A stretch of 64,000 bases of DNA from Acinetobacter guerrae (lineage in GTDB: Bacteria > Pseudomonadota > Gammaproteobacteria > Pseudomonadales > Moraxellaceae), in the NCBI RefSeq assembly GCF_009372255.1, contig NZ_LXGN01000001.1:372001-436000 (forward strand). The letters are read 5' to 3'. The notes below the pieces were generated by a model that saw nothing but the letters and a program-made list of their open reading frames with translations, did not search any database and was not told where the DNA came from. How positions within the stretch are numbered: position 1 is the stretch's first letter; every line of letters begins with the position of its first letter. Shown here one piece after another: positions 9,532 to 19,097 of this stretch. The position numbers were made by a program, and so were the translations under genes.

Positions 9532-12393
9532 ATGTCTGAAATACAAGAAACTGAATTGTACGATCATGTCGATACGGCCCATATCAAAAGCTCAATCCGA
9601 CATAGCAAAGCTTTATTACTCAATTTATTTTTATTATGTATTTTTGACTATTTGTTATACCGTTTATTTTATAGTCCAGTTTCTTCTTTTTGGTTCACCA
9701 CATGGATTACAGTTGCTAGTTTATTTTTTTTAGGCTGCTGGTACATCACCCAATTTTATTTTAAAGAGAATACCTATAGCCTCAAAAAAGCTAACATCTG
9801 GATGCAATGCATTTGTTTAGGCAGTGGTTGCATCATTGGGACAGGTATCATCCTGATTAATTATAATTTGATTTACCTAAGCCCTGCATTTTCTGCACCA
9901 CATGTTTTAACGTTAAGTTCCGTGCTGTATATAATTACGGGGATCATCTGTCTAACCTACCTCACCCAATCCTTACGACATTTTTTTCTTGTCTTTTTCC
10001 CCACTGTATTACCTTTATTTATTTCACAATTTAGCCACCCACAGAATAACTACACTCTTTTTTATGTGGCATATAATTTTATTCTGATTATTTTTGTTTT
10101 TAGTGCATTTGCCTCACACCGCAATAAGCATCGGATGTCTATTTTATTTTTTAAAAATAAAGAGCTCAAACAAAATGCTGAAGAACAAGTCAAATGGACT
10201 GACGAACTTTATCAGCAATTACAAGTCGAAATGGATAAGTCCAAAGAAATTGAGCTACAACTTCAATTGCACAATCAACTTTTAGAACAGAAAGTTAAAG
10301 AACGCACATATGATGTTGAAAAAATGAATGAAAGATTAGAAAACAATGCACAAAACCTAAGGTTAGCACACGAAATTGCTGGAATTCGACCATGGCACTG
10401 GGATATTGAACATCGAAAAATAGAACTGACGACTCCAGAACAGGATCGAATTACCAAAGACTGGAAATCACATCAGCACTATCTTGAAAAAATTGTACAT
10501 CCTGATGATTTATTCCTTGTAAAAAGAGCACTCTATCGACATTTACGTGGTTATACACCTCGTTTTGATGTCACTATGCGTATTCAACATGATGACAATT
10601 GGTATTGGGTACAAGAAGTTGGACAAGTCGTTTTGCGCCATGCTCAAAGTAATATCCCCTTAAGAATGTTAGGAATTCGTAGGGATATTAGTCAGGAAAA
10701 AAAAGATCAGGACCGCTTAAAACTTGCTGCAAGTGTAGTTCAACAGGCTGCTGAAGGTATCTTTGTTCTGGATGAAAATCTTTGTTATGTTGATGCTAAT
10801 CCTTGTTATGAGCAACTGACTGGTTTTCATAAGCAGGAAATGTTGGGAAAACATTTATTTGATATTACTCAAAATGATAAATTTCATCAAAAAAACATGC
10901 ACTTAAATATCACCAAGCAACTCTTACAAAAAGGTGAGTTTGATGGTGAGTTAAACGAAAATTTTTTATCGGGCAAAGAGCTGTCTATCTGGACACATAT
11001 TAATGCTGTAAAAAATGACAATGATCAGATTATTAACTATATCGGAATCGTATCCGATCAAACTGAGCGTAAACGCCAAGAGCAGCGTTTATCTTATCTG
11101 GAAAACTACGATACCCTAACCGATCTGCCAAATCGTTTTTATTATAATTATCAGCTTCATCAATATTTAGTGAGTCAAAAAGATCCAATAAAACAATTTG
11201 CTGTAATTCGTTTCAATATTGATCGTTTTAGAACACTGAATGAATTTTTGACGAACAACGGTGGTGATGAGTTATTAAAAAAAGTAGCTCAACGTCTACG
11301 CCTGACTACACCTGATGCCCTTTTGGTCGCGCATCTAAACGGTGATGACTTTGCTATTCTTTATGAAATTTCACATATCAGACCCTCAATAGAACAGCAT
11401 TGCTCACGTATTTTTGAAAGTTTTCTCGAACCCTTTCACGTTCAAAATCAAGATTTCATCATTACAGTTTCAATAGGTGTCGCCTATTATCCTGAACATG
11501 GCCGCCAAATTGACAGCTTAAACAATCATGCAGAACAAGCTTTAAATGATGCAAAACGATTGGGCGGCAACACTGTTTGTTATTATTCACCAGAAAAATC
11601 TGCCTTGTTGACTCAAGGGGTTAATATTGAACGTGAACTACGCAATGCCATTAAAAATAATGAATTGATGGTGTATTACCAACCCAAAGTTTGCGCCATA
11701 ACTCACGACGTATATGGATTTGAAGCATTAGCTCGCTGGAATCACCCTACTCGCGGATTAATAGGACCCGATCTGTTTATTCCAATTGCACAGGAAACTA
11801 GCCTTATTTCTGATATTGGCCGATTTGTCATTATGGAAACTGCTAAACAAATGCGCATCTGGGAAGATCTGGGTTTTAAAAATATTTGCGTTTCAGTGAA
11901 TGTTGTTGCCCAACAAATTCATCGGGGACAATTGCTTAACGATCTAGATGATGCGATGCAGTATTATCAAATTAGCGGTAAGAAATTAGAGCTTGAAATT
12001 ACAGAATCTTCGCTCATGGAAAGCTCTGAAATCGTTCAGGAAATGTTACAGGAAATTAAACATAGAGAAATTCTTATCTCACTGGATGATTTTGGAACAG
12101 GTTATTCTTCTCTAGCGTATCTAACCGAATACCCAATTGACATTCTAAAAATTGATCGTACTTTTATTTCTAAAATTGGCATTCTAAAACAAGAAGCCAT
12201 TGTGAGTGCCATGATTGCAATGGGCAAAGCCATGAATTTGACTTTGGTTGCAGAAGGTGTTGAAACGAAAGAGCAAGCGGACTTTTTAAGTCAACAAAAA
12301 TGCGATATTTTACAAGGCTTTTTATTTTCTAAGCCTCTTAATCCCGTCGATAGTACCAAGTTTTTAAAAACACATAAATGTGTAGATGAATAA
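9532..12393 (+). CDS. Membrane PAS-PAS-GGDEF-EAL protein, likely c-di-GMP phosphodiesterase
   Basis: 953 residues. Residues ~25-195 form about five to six hydrophobic helices. ~200-280 is a predicted coiled coil rich in E, Q and K, followed by two PAS-like domains (~280-395 and ~400-520), a GGDEF domain (~530-690) and an EAL domain (~700-945). The GGDEF signature is degenerate, NGDDF at 603-607, so cyclase activity is unlikely; it may bind GTP as a regulator. The EAL domain keeps EALARW (Glu731), SVNVVAQQI, LELEITES, LDDFGTGYSSL, LKIDRTF and AEGVET, so it should hydrolyse c-di-GMP. The input sensed by the PAS domains is unknown. Confidence 0.93.
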   Translation: MSEIQETELYDHVDTAHIKSSIRHSKALLLNLFLLCIFDYLLYRLFYSPVSSFWFTTWITVASLFFLGCWYITQFYFKENTYSLKKANIWMQCICLGSGCIIGTGIILINYNLIYLSPAFSAPHVLTLSSVLYIITGIICLTYLTQSLRHFFLVFFPTVLPLFISQFSHPQNNYTLFYVAYNFILIIFVFSAFASHRNKHRMSILFFKNKELKQNAEEQVKWTDELYQQLQVEMDKSKEIELQLQLHNQLLEQKVKERTYDVEKMNERLENNAQNLRLAHEIAGIRPWHWDIEHRKIELTTPEQDRITKDWKSHQHYLEKIVHPDDLFLVKRALYRHLRGYTPRFDVTMRIQHDDNWYWVQEVGQVVLRHAQSNIPLRMLGIRRDISQEKKDQDRLKLAASVVQQAAEGIFVLDENLCYVDANPCYEQLTGFHKQEMLGKHLFDITQNDKFHQKNMHLNITKQLLQKGEFDGELNENFLSGKELSIWTHINAVKNDNDQIINYIGIVSDQTERKRQEQRLSYLENYDTLTDLPNRFYYNYQLHQYLVSQKDPIKQFAVIRFNIDRFRTLNEFLTNNGGDELLKKVAQRLRLTTPDALLVAHLNGDDFAILYEISHIRPSIEQHCSRIFESFLEPFHVQNQDFIITVSIGVAYYPEHGRQIDSLNNHAEQALNDAKRLGGNTVCYYSPEKSALLTQGVNIERELRNAIKNNELMVYYQPKVCAITHDVYGFEALARWNHPTRGLIGPDLFIPIAQETSLISDIGRFVIMETAKQMRIWEDLGFKNICVSVNVVAQQIHRGQLLNDLDDAMQYYQISGKKLELEITESSLMESSEIVQEMLQEIKHREILISLDDFGTGYSSLAYLTEYPIDILKIDRTFISKIGILKQEAIVSAMIAMGKAMNLTLVAEGVETKEQADFLSQQKCDILQGFLFSKPLNPVDSTKFLKTHKCVDE

Positions 12394-12402
12394 TCAATAG
12401 TG

Positions 12403-12460
12403 CTTTGAAAAACCATGAGTTCAAAGCAAATTGATAGTTTTTGACTGGGCGTAAAGCCCA
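12403..12460 (+). other. Two hairpins between the EAL gene and maeB
   Basis: TGCTTTGAA (12403-12411) pairs with TTCAAAGCA (12420-12428), and GGGC-GTAAA-GCCC follows at 12447-12459. Neither has a clean T-run, so I cannot tell whether they end the upstream transcript or belong to a maeB leader. Confidence 0.4.
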
Positions 12461-12537
12461 ACTAATGTTATATTCACAAGGATTTACCCTTACACCCAAG
12501 CATTCAATAGTTAACTCTTGTAAGAATCGAGATTCAG

Positions 12538-14808
12538 ATGGACGATCAATCATTAAAACAGGCTGCTTTGTATTATCATGAACATCCTACTCCAGGGAAA
12601 ATCAGCGTTACGCCAAGCAAGCAACTTGTCAATCAGCATGACTTGGCCCTTGCTTATTCTCCAGGCGTTGCAGCTCCATGTTTAGAGATTGAACGCGATC
12701 CTTCTACAGCGGCAAAATATACTGCTCGCGGAAATCTGGTCGCAGTGGTCAGTAATGGTACGGCGGTTTTAGGTCTAGGCAATATTGGACCTTTGGCATC
12801 TAAGCCTGTTATGGAAGGTAAAGGCGTTCTCTTTAAAAAATTTGCGGGCGTAGACGTTTTTGATATTGAAATTGCAGAAAATGATCCAGATAAAATTGTG
12901 GACATTGTTGCTGCTTTAGAACCTACTTTTGGCGGTATTAACCTCGAAGATATCAAAGCCCCAGAATGCTTTTATATCGAGAAAAAACTTCGTGAACGCA
13001 TGAATATTCCTGTGTTCCATGATGACCAACACGGAACCAGTATTATTGTGGGTTCAGCATTATTAAATGCACTGCAACTGGTCAACAAAAAAATCGAAGA
13101 CATTAAAATTGTAGCATCTGGTGCAGGTGCCGCAGCATTATCTTGTCTTGATTTATTATGCGCACTTGGTGTGAGTAAAGAAAACATTACCGTCGCTGAC
13201 TCTCGTGGTCTTTTAACTACTTCTCGCGAAGGTCTTGATGACTCTAAAAAACGTTATGTTCAAGATATTCCACAAACCAAACTTCATGAAGTAATGGCAG
13301 GTGCGGATATGTTCCTTGGTCTTTCTGCGGCAGGTATTCTGACCAAAGAAATGGTGAAGGAAATGGCAACTAATCCAATCATTTTTGCATTGGCAAATCC
13401 AGATCCTGAAATTTTGCCAGAACATGCGCACGAAGTTCGCCCTGATGTCATTATGGCGACTGGTCGTTCAGACTATCCAAACCAAGTTAATAATGCACTT
13501 TGCTTCCCATATATCTTCCGTGGTGCATTGGATGTTGGTGCAACGACAATTAATGAAGAAATGAAAATTGCTTGTGTGCATGCCATTGCACGTATGGCAC
13601 ATGTAGAAGCAGATGCAGCGACCTATGGTGAAAAATCTGCTTCATTTGGTCGTGATTACCTAATTCCGCGTCCATTGGATCAACGTTTGATTCTTGAAAT
13701 TGCACCTGCTGTTGCAAAAGCAGCCATGGATTCAGGTGTTGCAACTCGTCCAATCGAAGACTTTGCAGCATATCGTCAAAAACTGTCTGAGTTTGTTTAT
13801 AACTCGGCGTTTATGATGAAACCGATTTTCTCACAAGCCAAAACTGATCCTAAACGTATTGTATATGCCGAAGGTGAAGATCAGCGTGTACTTCGTACTG
13901 CACAGATTGCAGTAGATGAAGGCATTGCTTTTCCAATTTTAGTTGGTCGTACAGCAGTAATCGAAGCCAATATCAAAAAATTGGGGCTACGTTTAGAACA
14001 TGGCAACAATATTGAGATTGTTGACCAAGAGAAAAATCCGCTCTACGAAGAGTTCTGGAAAGATTATCACCAAATTATGCAGCGTAAAGGCGTAACCGAA
14101 GAATATGCTCAACGTGAAGCGCGTCGTCGTTCGACATTAATTGCAGCGTTGCTTGTTAAATTTGGTAAAGCAGATGGTATGCTTTGTGGTACATATAGTA
14201 GTTATGACATTCACCTAGATTTTGTAAGCAATGTGATTGGACTTAAAGAAGGTGTAAATAACTTCTTTACGTTGAATGCGCTAATGCTTGAAGATCGTAA
14301 TTTGTTTATTGCTGATACATATGTCAACACCAATCCAACCGCAGAACAATTGGTTGATATGACCATTATGGCTGCCGAAGAAGTTCGACGTTTTGGTATT
14401 ACGCCACGAATCGCCCTGCTTTCTCACTCAAGTTTTGGTAGCGACCAGAATGATCCTAGTGCGAAAAAAATGCGTGAAGTTTATCGTTTACTTTCTGAAC
14501 GCGCGCCTGAGCTTGAAGTTGAAGGTGAAATGCATGGTGATGCTGCACTTGACGAAAGCATTCGCCATTTTGCATTCCCAAATTCGCGTTTCAAAGGATC
14601 AGCCAACTTGTTGATTATGCCGAATCTAGATGCTGCGAATATCTCATTCAACCTACTTAAAGCAACTTCAGGAAATAATGTCACGATTGGCCCTATTTTA
14701 CTGGGTGCTGCTAAACCTGTTCATATCCTTACACCGACAGCAACGACACGTCGAGTTCTGAATATGACGGCACTTACAGTTGCTGAAATTCAACAAAGTG
14801 GCGGCTAA
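12538..14808 (+). CDS. maeB: NADP-dependent malic enzyme (with C-terminal PTA-like domain)
   Basis: Oxidatively decarboxylates malate to pyruvate with NADP, feeding gluconeogenesis and NADPH supply during growth on organic acids. 756 residues, like E. coli MaeB. The N-terminal ~430 residues carry the malic-enzyme part: [56 protein letters not shown] and [10 protein letters not shown]. The C-terminal ~320 residues are a phosphotransacetylase-like domain ([47 protein letters not shown]) thought to bind acetyl-CoA as a regulator. ATG 12538 is the family start. A terminator overlaps the next gene's ribosome site. Confidence 0.97.
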   Translation: MDDQSLKQAALYYHEHPTPGKISVTPSKQLVNQHDLALAYSPGVAAPCLEIERDPSTAAKYTARGNLVAVVSNGTAVLGLGNIGPLASKPVMEGKGVLFKKFAGVDVFDIEIAENDPDKIVDIVAALEPTFGGINLEDIKAPECFYIEKKLRERMNIPVFHDDQHGTSIIVGSALLNALQLVNKKIEDIKIVASGAGAAALSCLDLLCALGVSKENITVADSRGLLTTSREGLDDSKKRYVQDIPQTKLHEVMAGADMFLGLSAAGILTKEMVKEMATNPIIFALANPDPEILPEHAHEVRPDVIMATGRSDYPNQVNNALCFPYIFRGALDVGATTINEEMKIACVHAIARMAHVEADAATYGEKSASFGRDYLIPRPLDQRLILEIAPAVAKAAMDSGVATRPIEDFAAYRQKLSEFVYNSAFMMKPIFSQAKTDPKRIVYAEGEDQRVLRTAQIAVDEGIAFPILVGRTAVIEANIKKLGLRLEHGNNIEIVDQEKNPLYEEFWKDYHQIMQRKGVTEEYAQREARRRSTLIAALLVKFGKADGMLCGTYSSYDIHLDFVSNVIGLKEGVNNFFTLNALMLEDRNLFIADTYVNTNPTAEQLVDMTIMAAEEVRRFGITPRIALLSHSSFGSDQNDPSAKKMREVYRLLSERAPELEVEGEMHGDAALDESIRHFAFPNSRFKGSANLLIMPNLDAANISFNLLKATSGNNVTIGPILLGAAKPVHILTPTATTRRVLNMTALTVAEIQQSGG

Positions 14809-14853
14809 TCTTTAAACTCAAGAGATTAGAAAAGCATAACTTTGTGACTTGAG

Positions 14854-14900
14854 AAAACCTCTGTTCTGTAGCATGATGAGCTTAAGAACAGAGGTTTTTT
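14854..14900 (+). terminator. Strong hairpin + T-run immediately before the cca start codon
   Basis: AAAACCTCTGTTCT (14854-14867) pairs perfectly with AGAACAGAGGTTTT (14885-14898), followed by a T-run up to 14900. The cca ATG is at 14902, and the only ribosome-site candidate, AGAGG at 14890-14894, is inside the 3' arm. So the element looks like the maeB terminator and would also hide the cca ribosome site in any transcript that includes the stem. Confidence 0.85.
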
Positions 14901-14901
14901 C

Positions 14902-16137
14902 ATGCATGTTTATTTAGTAGGCGGTGCTGTACGAGATTATTTACTTGGGCATCCCTATCACGAAAAAGATTATGTCGTGGTTGGAGCGACGCCACAACTG
15001 CTGCTTGATCAGGGTTATCAACCCGTTGGTAAAGATTTTCCTGTATTTTTACATCCTGAAACCAAAGATGAGTACGCACTTGCACGTACCGAACGTAAAT
15101 CTGGTGTGGGTTATCACGGTTTTCAATTTTATACAGCCCCAGACGTCACCCTTGAAGATGATTTAATTCGACGTGATCTCACGATTAATGCGATTGCGAT
15201 GGATGAAGATTCTGGCGAAATTTATGATCCTTATGGTGGACGTAAAGATCTGGAAATGAAAACTCTACGCCATGTGTCAGATGCCTTTTTAGAAGATCCT
15301 CTTCGAGTTCTACGCGTAGCAAGATTTGCAGCACGTTATTTCCAATATGGTTTCACCATCGCACCAGAAACATTAAACTTAATGCAAAAATTAAGTGAAT
15401 CGGGAGAGTTAGATGCGCTCACACCCGAGCGCGTTTGGAAAGAAACATCTAGAGCCTTGATGGAAACTCATGCAAATGTTTATTTTGAAGTTTTGCATCA
15501 ATGTGGCGCGCTAAAAGTTTTGTTTCCAGAAATTGATGCTTTATTTGGTGTGCCACAGCGCCCTGAATATCATCCCGAAATTGACTGCGGAATACATACT
15601 CTAATGGCTTTACAACAGGCTTGTAATGCCAATTATTCACTTGATGTACGTTACGCTGTATTGGTACATGATTTGGGCAAAGCACTTACACCGCCAGAAG
15701 AACTTCCACGTCATATCATGCATGAAGAACGCGGGGTTGTACCTGTACAAAACTTATCAGACCGCTTGAAAGTTCCAACGCTGCTTAAACAATTAGCCGT
15801 TTCTGTATGTAAAGAACATTTAAAATGTCATCAAGCTATGACTTTAAAGCCTGGAACTTTATGGCGTTTATTACAACGTCTAGATGTTTTAAGGCGACCA
15901 GAACGTGTTGAAGCTTTTATTCAAGCGTGCGAATGTGACGCGCGTGGACGATTAGGCCTAGAAAACAGAGAATACCCTCAAGCAGAATATATGCGTAAAG
16001 CGATACATATCGTACGTTCAATCAAAGCATCAGATTTACCAGAAAATATCCAAGGTGCTGAAATTGGTGAAATGCTAATTCAATATCGTATTGATGCATT
16101 GGCTCATTTAAAGCAGCTTTATGAAAGCAAAGCCTGA
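14902..16137 (+). CDS. cca: CCA-adding enzyme (tRNA nucleotidyltransferase, HD type)
   Basis: Adds or repairs the 3'-CCA end of tRNAs from CTP and ATP. 411 residues. The N-terminal nucleotidyltransferase domain has LVGGAVRDYLLG and EKDYVVVG (metal-binding acidic pair), ALARTERKSG, RRDLTINAIAMD and EDPLRVLRVARFAARY. The C-terminal half holds an HD phosphohydrolase domain (YAVLVHDLGKALTPPEELPRH), as in E. coli Cca. The unusual point is the start: the ATG follows the T-run of a terminator by one base, so the transcript start and ribosome access are unclear. Confidence 0.97.
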   Translation: MHVYLVGGAVRDYLLGHPYHEKDYVVVGATPQLLLDQGYQPVGKDFPVFLHPETKDEYALARTERKSGVGYHGFQFYTAPDVTLEDDLIRRDLTINAIAMDEDSGEIYDPYGGRKDLEMKTLRHVSDAFLEDPLRVLRVARFAARYFQYGFTIAPETLNLMQKLSESGELDALTPERVWKETSRALMETHANVYFEVLHQCGALKVLFPEIDALFGVPQRPEYHPEIDCGIHTLMALQQACNANYSLDVRYAVLVHDLGKALTPPEELPRHIMHEERGVVPVQNLSDRLKVPTLLKQLAVSVCKEHLKCHQAMTLKPGTLWRLLQRLDVLRRPERVEAFIQACECDARGRLGLENREYPQAEYMRKAIHIVRSIKASDLPENIQGAEIGEMLIQYRIDALAHLKQLYESKA

Positions 16138-16160
16138 TTAAACACTTTTGAATCCCCAAA

Positions 16161-16190
16161 AAAAACCTGAGAAAAATCTCAGGTTTTTTT
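16161..16190. terminator. Bidirectional terminator between cca and grxD
   Basis: AAAAACCTGAGA (16161-16172) pairs with TCTCAGGTTTTT (16177-16188), flanked by A- and T-runs; serves two convergent genes. Confidence 0.9.
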
Positions 16191-16204
16191 ATTAATCACT
16201 TCAA

Positions 16205-16546
16205 TTAAGCTTCTGGCGCAGGGCTATATTGCTCAACTAAAGGTTTTAATTCACCATTTTGGAACATTTCCAACATAATATCGCTACCGCCGACTAGTTC
16301 ACCATTTACCCAAAGCTGAGGGAAAGTTGGCCAGTTGGCAATTTGTGGAAGTGTTGCACGAATATCTGGATTTTCCAGAATATTCACATAGGCAAATGGA
16401 CGACCGATTTGACTGAGTGCTTCAACTGCACGCGCAGAGAAACCACATTGTGGAAACTGTGGCGTGCCTTTCATATAAAGTAAAACCGAGTGTTTGGCAA
16501 TTTGATCACGAATCAGTGCTTCGGTGTCACGTGCTTGTTCAGTCAT
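16205..16546 (-). CDS. grxD: Monothiol glutaredoxin Grx4 family
   Basis: CGFS-type glutaredoxin that binds a [2Fe-2S] cluster with glutathione and serves in iron-sulfur trafficking rather than disulfide reduction. 113 residues, the usual size. The motif PQCGFS has Cys34; LLYMKGTPQFP, WPTFPQLWVNGELVGGSDI and a final helix are all typical. The C-terminus ends in a short acidic/proline tail. Convergent with cca, divergent from argD. Confidence 0.96.
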   Translation of the reverse strand: MTEQARDTEALIRDQIAKHSVLLYMKGTPQFPQCGFSARAVEALSQIGRPFAYVNILENPDIRATLPQIANWPTFPQLWVNGELVGGSDIMLEMFQNGELKPLVEQYSPAPEA

Positions 16547-16706
16547 AGATAAATCCTCAACTATTCTGTCTGTATTATACCTAAAACCGCCCTGTTGTTG
16601 TTATCGATCATCATAATTCTATTTTAATTTCGTTTAGCTCTTTCATTCTGTGGTCGTTTTTGCTTATATAAACACTCTCATTTAATTCAACAGATAAGAG
16701 TTCGTT

Positions 16707-17918
16707 ATGAATCACATTACTCTCGCTCCTGTACAATCTGATCAACCTTCTCATTTGATGGCAACTTATGGCCGTCAAGCGATCAGTTTTGTACGAGGAC
16801 GAGGTTCTTATCTTTATACAGAAGATGGTACTGAATATCTGGATGCTTTAACGGGTATTGCTGTGTGTGGTCTAGGTCATGCACATCCTGTGATTGCACA
16901 AGCAATTGCAGAACAAGCAGCAACCTTAATTCATACCAGTAATTTGTTTGAAATACCTTGGCAAACTGCTGCTGCACAAAAATTGGCTGAAGTTTCAGGC
17001 ATGCAAGAAATTTTCTTTTCTAATAGCGGAGCTGAGGCCAATGAAGGCGCAATTAAAATTGCACGTAAATACGCCAGCCAACAAGGTATTCAAAATCCAA
17101 AAATTGTCGTTGCTGAAAAATCTTTTCATGGTCGAACGCTAGCGACTTTGTCTGCGACAGGTAACAGTAAAGTTCAGGAAGGTTTTTTTCCTTTAGTTGA
17201 AGGTTTCATTCGTGTGCCTTTTGGGGACTTGGAAGCATTACAAGAAGTAGCCTTACAACACCCTGATATTGTCGCTATTTTGATTGAGCCGATTCAAGGT
17301 GAAGGTGGGATTAACACTGCCCCACAAGGCTTTAGTTATCTCGAAGATGTTCGTGCTTTATGCAATCAGCATAACTGGCTCATGATGCTAGATGAAATCC
17401 AGACGGGAAATGGTCGTACAGGCAAATATTTTGCCTACCAACATACCAATATTATTCCAGATGTTTTAACCACTGCTAAAGGTTTGGGGAACGGTTTTCC
17501 TGTTGGTGCTGTCATGACCCAAGCAAAAGCCGTTGGTATACTCGGTCAAGGTAGTCATGGTTCTACTTATGGCGGTACGGTGCTTGGTTCACGCGTGGTC
17601 TATACGGTGATTGACACCCTTCAAAAAGAAAATGCCGTTGAAAATGCTGCAAAAATTGGCAGTTATATTGTTGCGCAATTGCGTGAACAGTTATCTGGTT
17701 TAAATATCGAAGTTCGTGGTTTCGGAATGATGATTGGTATTGAATTACCAAAGCCATGTGCTGAAATCGTTGCAATTGCACGCGATGAATATAAACTGAT
17801 TGTCAATGTCACAGCTGGTTCTGTGGTACGTTTACTTCCACCATTAAATATGACTCAGGAACAAGCAGATGATTTATTATCGCGTTTAGTTCCTGCGATT
17901 AAGCAATTTTTAGCTTAA
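16707..17918 (+). CDS. argD: Acetylornithine aminotransferase (class III PLP)
   Basis: Transfers the amino group of glutamate to N-acetylglutamate semialdehyde in arginine synthesis; the family often also serves lysine synthesis. 403 residues. Seen: YLDALTGIAVCGLGHAHP, FFSNSGAEANEGAIKIAR, SFHGRTLATLSATG, LIEPIQGEGG, MLDEIQTGNGRTGKYFAY and the Schiff-base lysine in TTAKGLGNGFPVGAV. It could act on succinylornithine too (AstC-like); no ast genes are nearby, so ArgD is the better name. A terminator follows directly. Confidence 0.92.
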   Translation: MNHITLAPVQSDQPSHLMATYGRQAISFVRGRGSYLYTEDGTEYLDALTGIAVCGLGHAHPVIAQAIAEQAATLIHTSNLFEIPWQTAAAQKLAEVSGMQEIFFSNSGAEANEGAIKIARKYASQQGIQNPKIVVAEKSFHGRTLATLSATGNSKVQEGFFPLVEGFIRVPFGDLEALQEVALQHPDIVAILIEPIQGEGGINTAPQGFSYLEDVRALCNQHNWLMMLDEIQTGNGRTGKYFAYQHTNIIPDVLTTAKGLGNGFPVGAVMTQAKAVGILGQGSHGSTYGGTVLGSRVVYTVIDTLQKENAVENAAKIGSYIVAQLREQLSGLNIEVRGFGMMIGIELPKPCAEIVAIARDEYKLIVNVTAGSVVRLLPPLNMTQEQADDLLSRLVPAIKQFLA

Positions 17919-17943
17919 GTTTTAAGTTAAAAGCGTCTGTTTG

Positions 17944-17973
17944 AAAGCCACAATCATGTTGTGGCTTTTTTAT
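17944..17973 (+). terminator. argD terminator
   Basis: AAAGCCACAA (17944-17953) pairs with TTGTGGCTTT (17959-17968), then T-rich sequence. Confidence 0.88.
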
Positions 17974-17990
17974 TTACTTTAAAAAATAAA

Positions 17991-18020
17991 AAATCGAGCT
18001 ATTGGCATAACTCGATTTTT
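17991..18020. terminator. Second hairpin in the argD/LysR convergent spacer
   Basis: AAATCGAG (17991-17998) pairs with CTCGATTT (18011-18018); flanked by A-rich sequence on the left, so on the minus strand it is followed by T's and probably terminates the LysR gene. Confidence 0.7.
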
Positions 18021-18059
18021 ATATCAGATATTGCATTCAATCTAAAACAGCCTCAAGCT

Positions 18060-18989
18060 TTAAGAGGCTTCTTGAAAAGTTCGACCGCCTGGTAACTGAC
18101 TAAAATACTGCTTTAAAGCATCCAGACAACGATGGATCTTCATCGGCTGCTGTTCGCGTTTAGATGTAATCGCATAAAGTGTAAAAGCGGGTAAATTCCA
18201 TTCTGGTAACACTTCCACCAAAGAGCCATTGACTAACTCTTTTTGTGCATCCAAGTATAAAATTCTGGTTAAACCGTGCCCTTGCTGACATAAAGATTTG
18301 GCGACAAAAACATTATTCGTTTGTAAGCGAGTTTTCATCTCAATATTTGCAGACTCACCATTTGTTGCATGCTGAAATGAAAAATGTTGGTAATTATTCA
18401 TTAGATTCACTGGAATCAGATCATGATTCTTTAAATCTTCAGGACGCGAAATGGGGGCTGATTGATTCAAATAGCTCGGCGAAGCAACCAATACCTGATC
18501 GACTCTTGCCATCGGAATAATTGTCAAATTTTGATCTTCGATTTTTGGACTCATACGAATAGCAATATCAATACGCCCTTCGATAAGATCAATATATCGA
18601 TGATCAGCTTCAAAATTTACAGATAATCCACGATGCGCAGACATCCAGTGTGATAAAGCAGGAACGATATGTAAAGCGCCTAATTCGGGAGTTGTTGCAA
18701 TACGCAGCTCTCCAACCAAATCATCTCGCAATTCGTTAATACGAATTTTACCACGTTCCGCAGCAGCAAGCATTTCCTGGCAACTGTGGAAAAAAGCCTG
18801 TCCAGCTTCAGTTAAGCTTAGTTTACGGGTAGAACGGTGTAGAAGTGTAACCTCCATGTCCTGTTCTAGAGACCGAATCTGTTGACTCACTGCACTGGTG
18901 GTAATACCCAGATCACGGGCAGCACCACTAAACGAACTTTTCTCTACAACACAAGCAAACACTCCCATTGCTCGAAGTTGATCTAACAT
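18060..18989 (-). CDS. LysR-family transcriptional regulator
   Basis: 309 residues. The N-terminal winged helix-turn-helix has MGVFACVVEKSSFSGAARDLGITTSAVSQQIRSLE, the most typical LysR signature, followed by LLHRSTRKLSLTEAG. The remainder is the periplasmic-binding-fold effector domain (ELRIATTPELGALHIVP, IDIAIRM, QGHGLTRI). ATG 18989 is preceded by GAGGGA at five bases; the earlier in-frame ATG at 19025 would add 12 residues and has no such site. The effector and target are unknown; neither neighbour is divergent from it, so the context does not point to a target. Confidence 0.92.
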   Translation of the reverse strand: MLDQLRAMGVFACVVEKSSFSGAARDLGITTSAVSQQIRSLEQDMEVTLLHRSTRKLSLTEAGQAFFHSCQEMLAAAERGKIRINELRDDLVGELRIATTPELGALHIVPALSHWMSAHRGLSVNFEADHRYIDLIEGRIDIAIRMSPKIEDQNLTIIPMARVDQVLVASPSYLNQSAPISRPEDLKNHDLIPVNLMNNYQHFSFQHATNGESANIEMKTRLQTNNVFVAKSLCQQGHGLTRILYLDAQKELVNGSLVEVLPEWNLPAFTLYAITSKREQQPMKIHRCLDALKQYFSQLPGGRTFQEAS

Positions 18990-19097
18990 AAATTTCCCTC
19001 TAAACTTATGAGATGCAATTATCACTATTTGATAAAAGCAACTCTTTGTATTATACGGAGAAATCTATGTTTTGCATTATTTAATTTAAATTTCCAA

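Noticed and set aside
18049-18066. GCCTC/GAGGC hairpin at the end of the LysR gene
   Set aside because: Overlaps the stop codon and lacks a good T-run; the hairpin at 17991-18020 is the better terminator.
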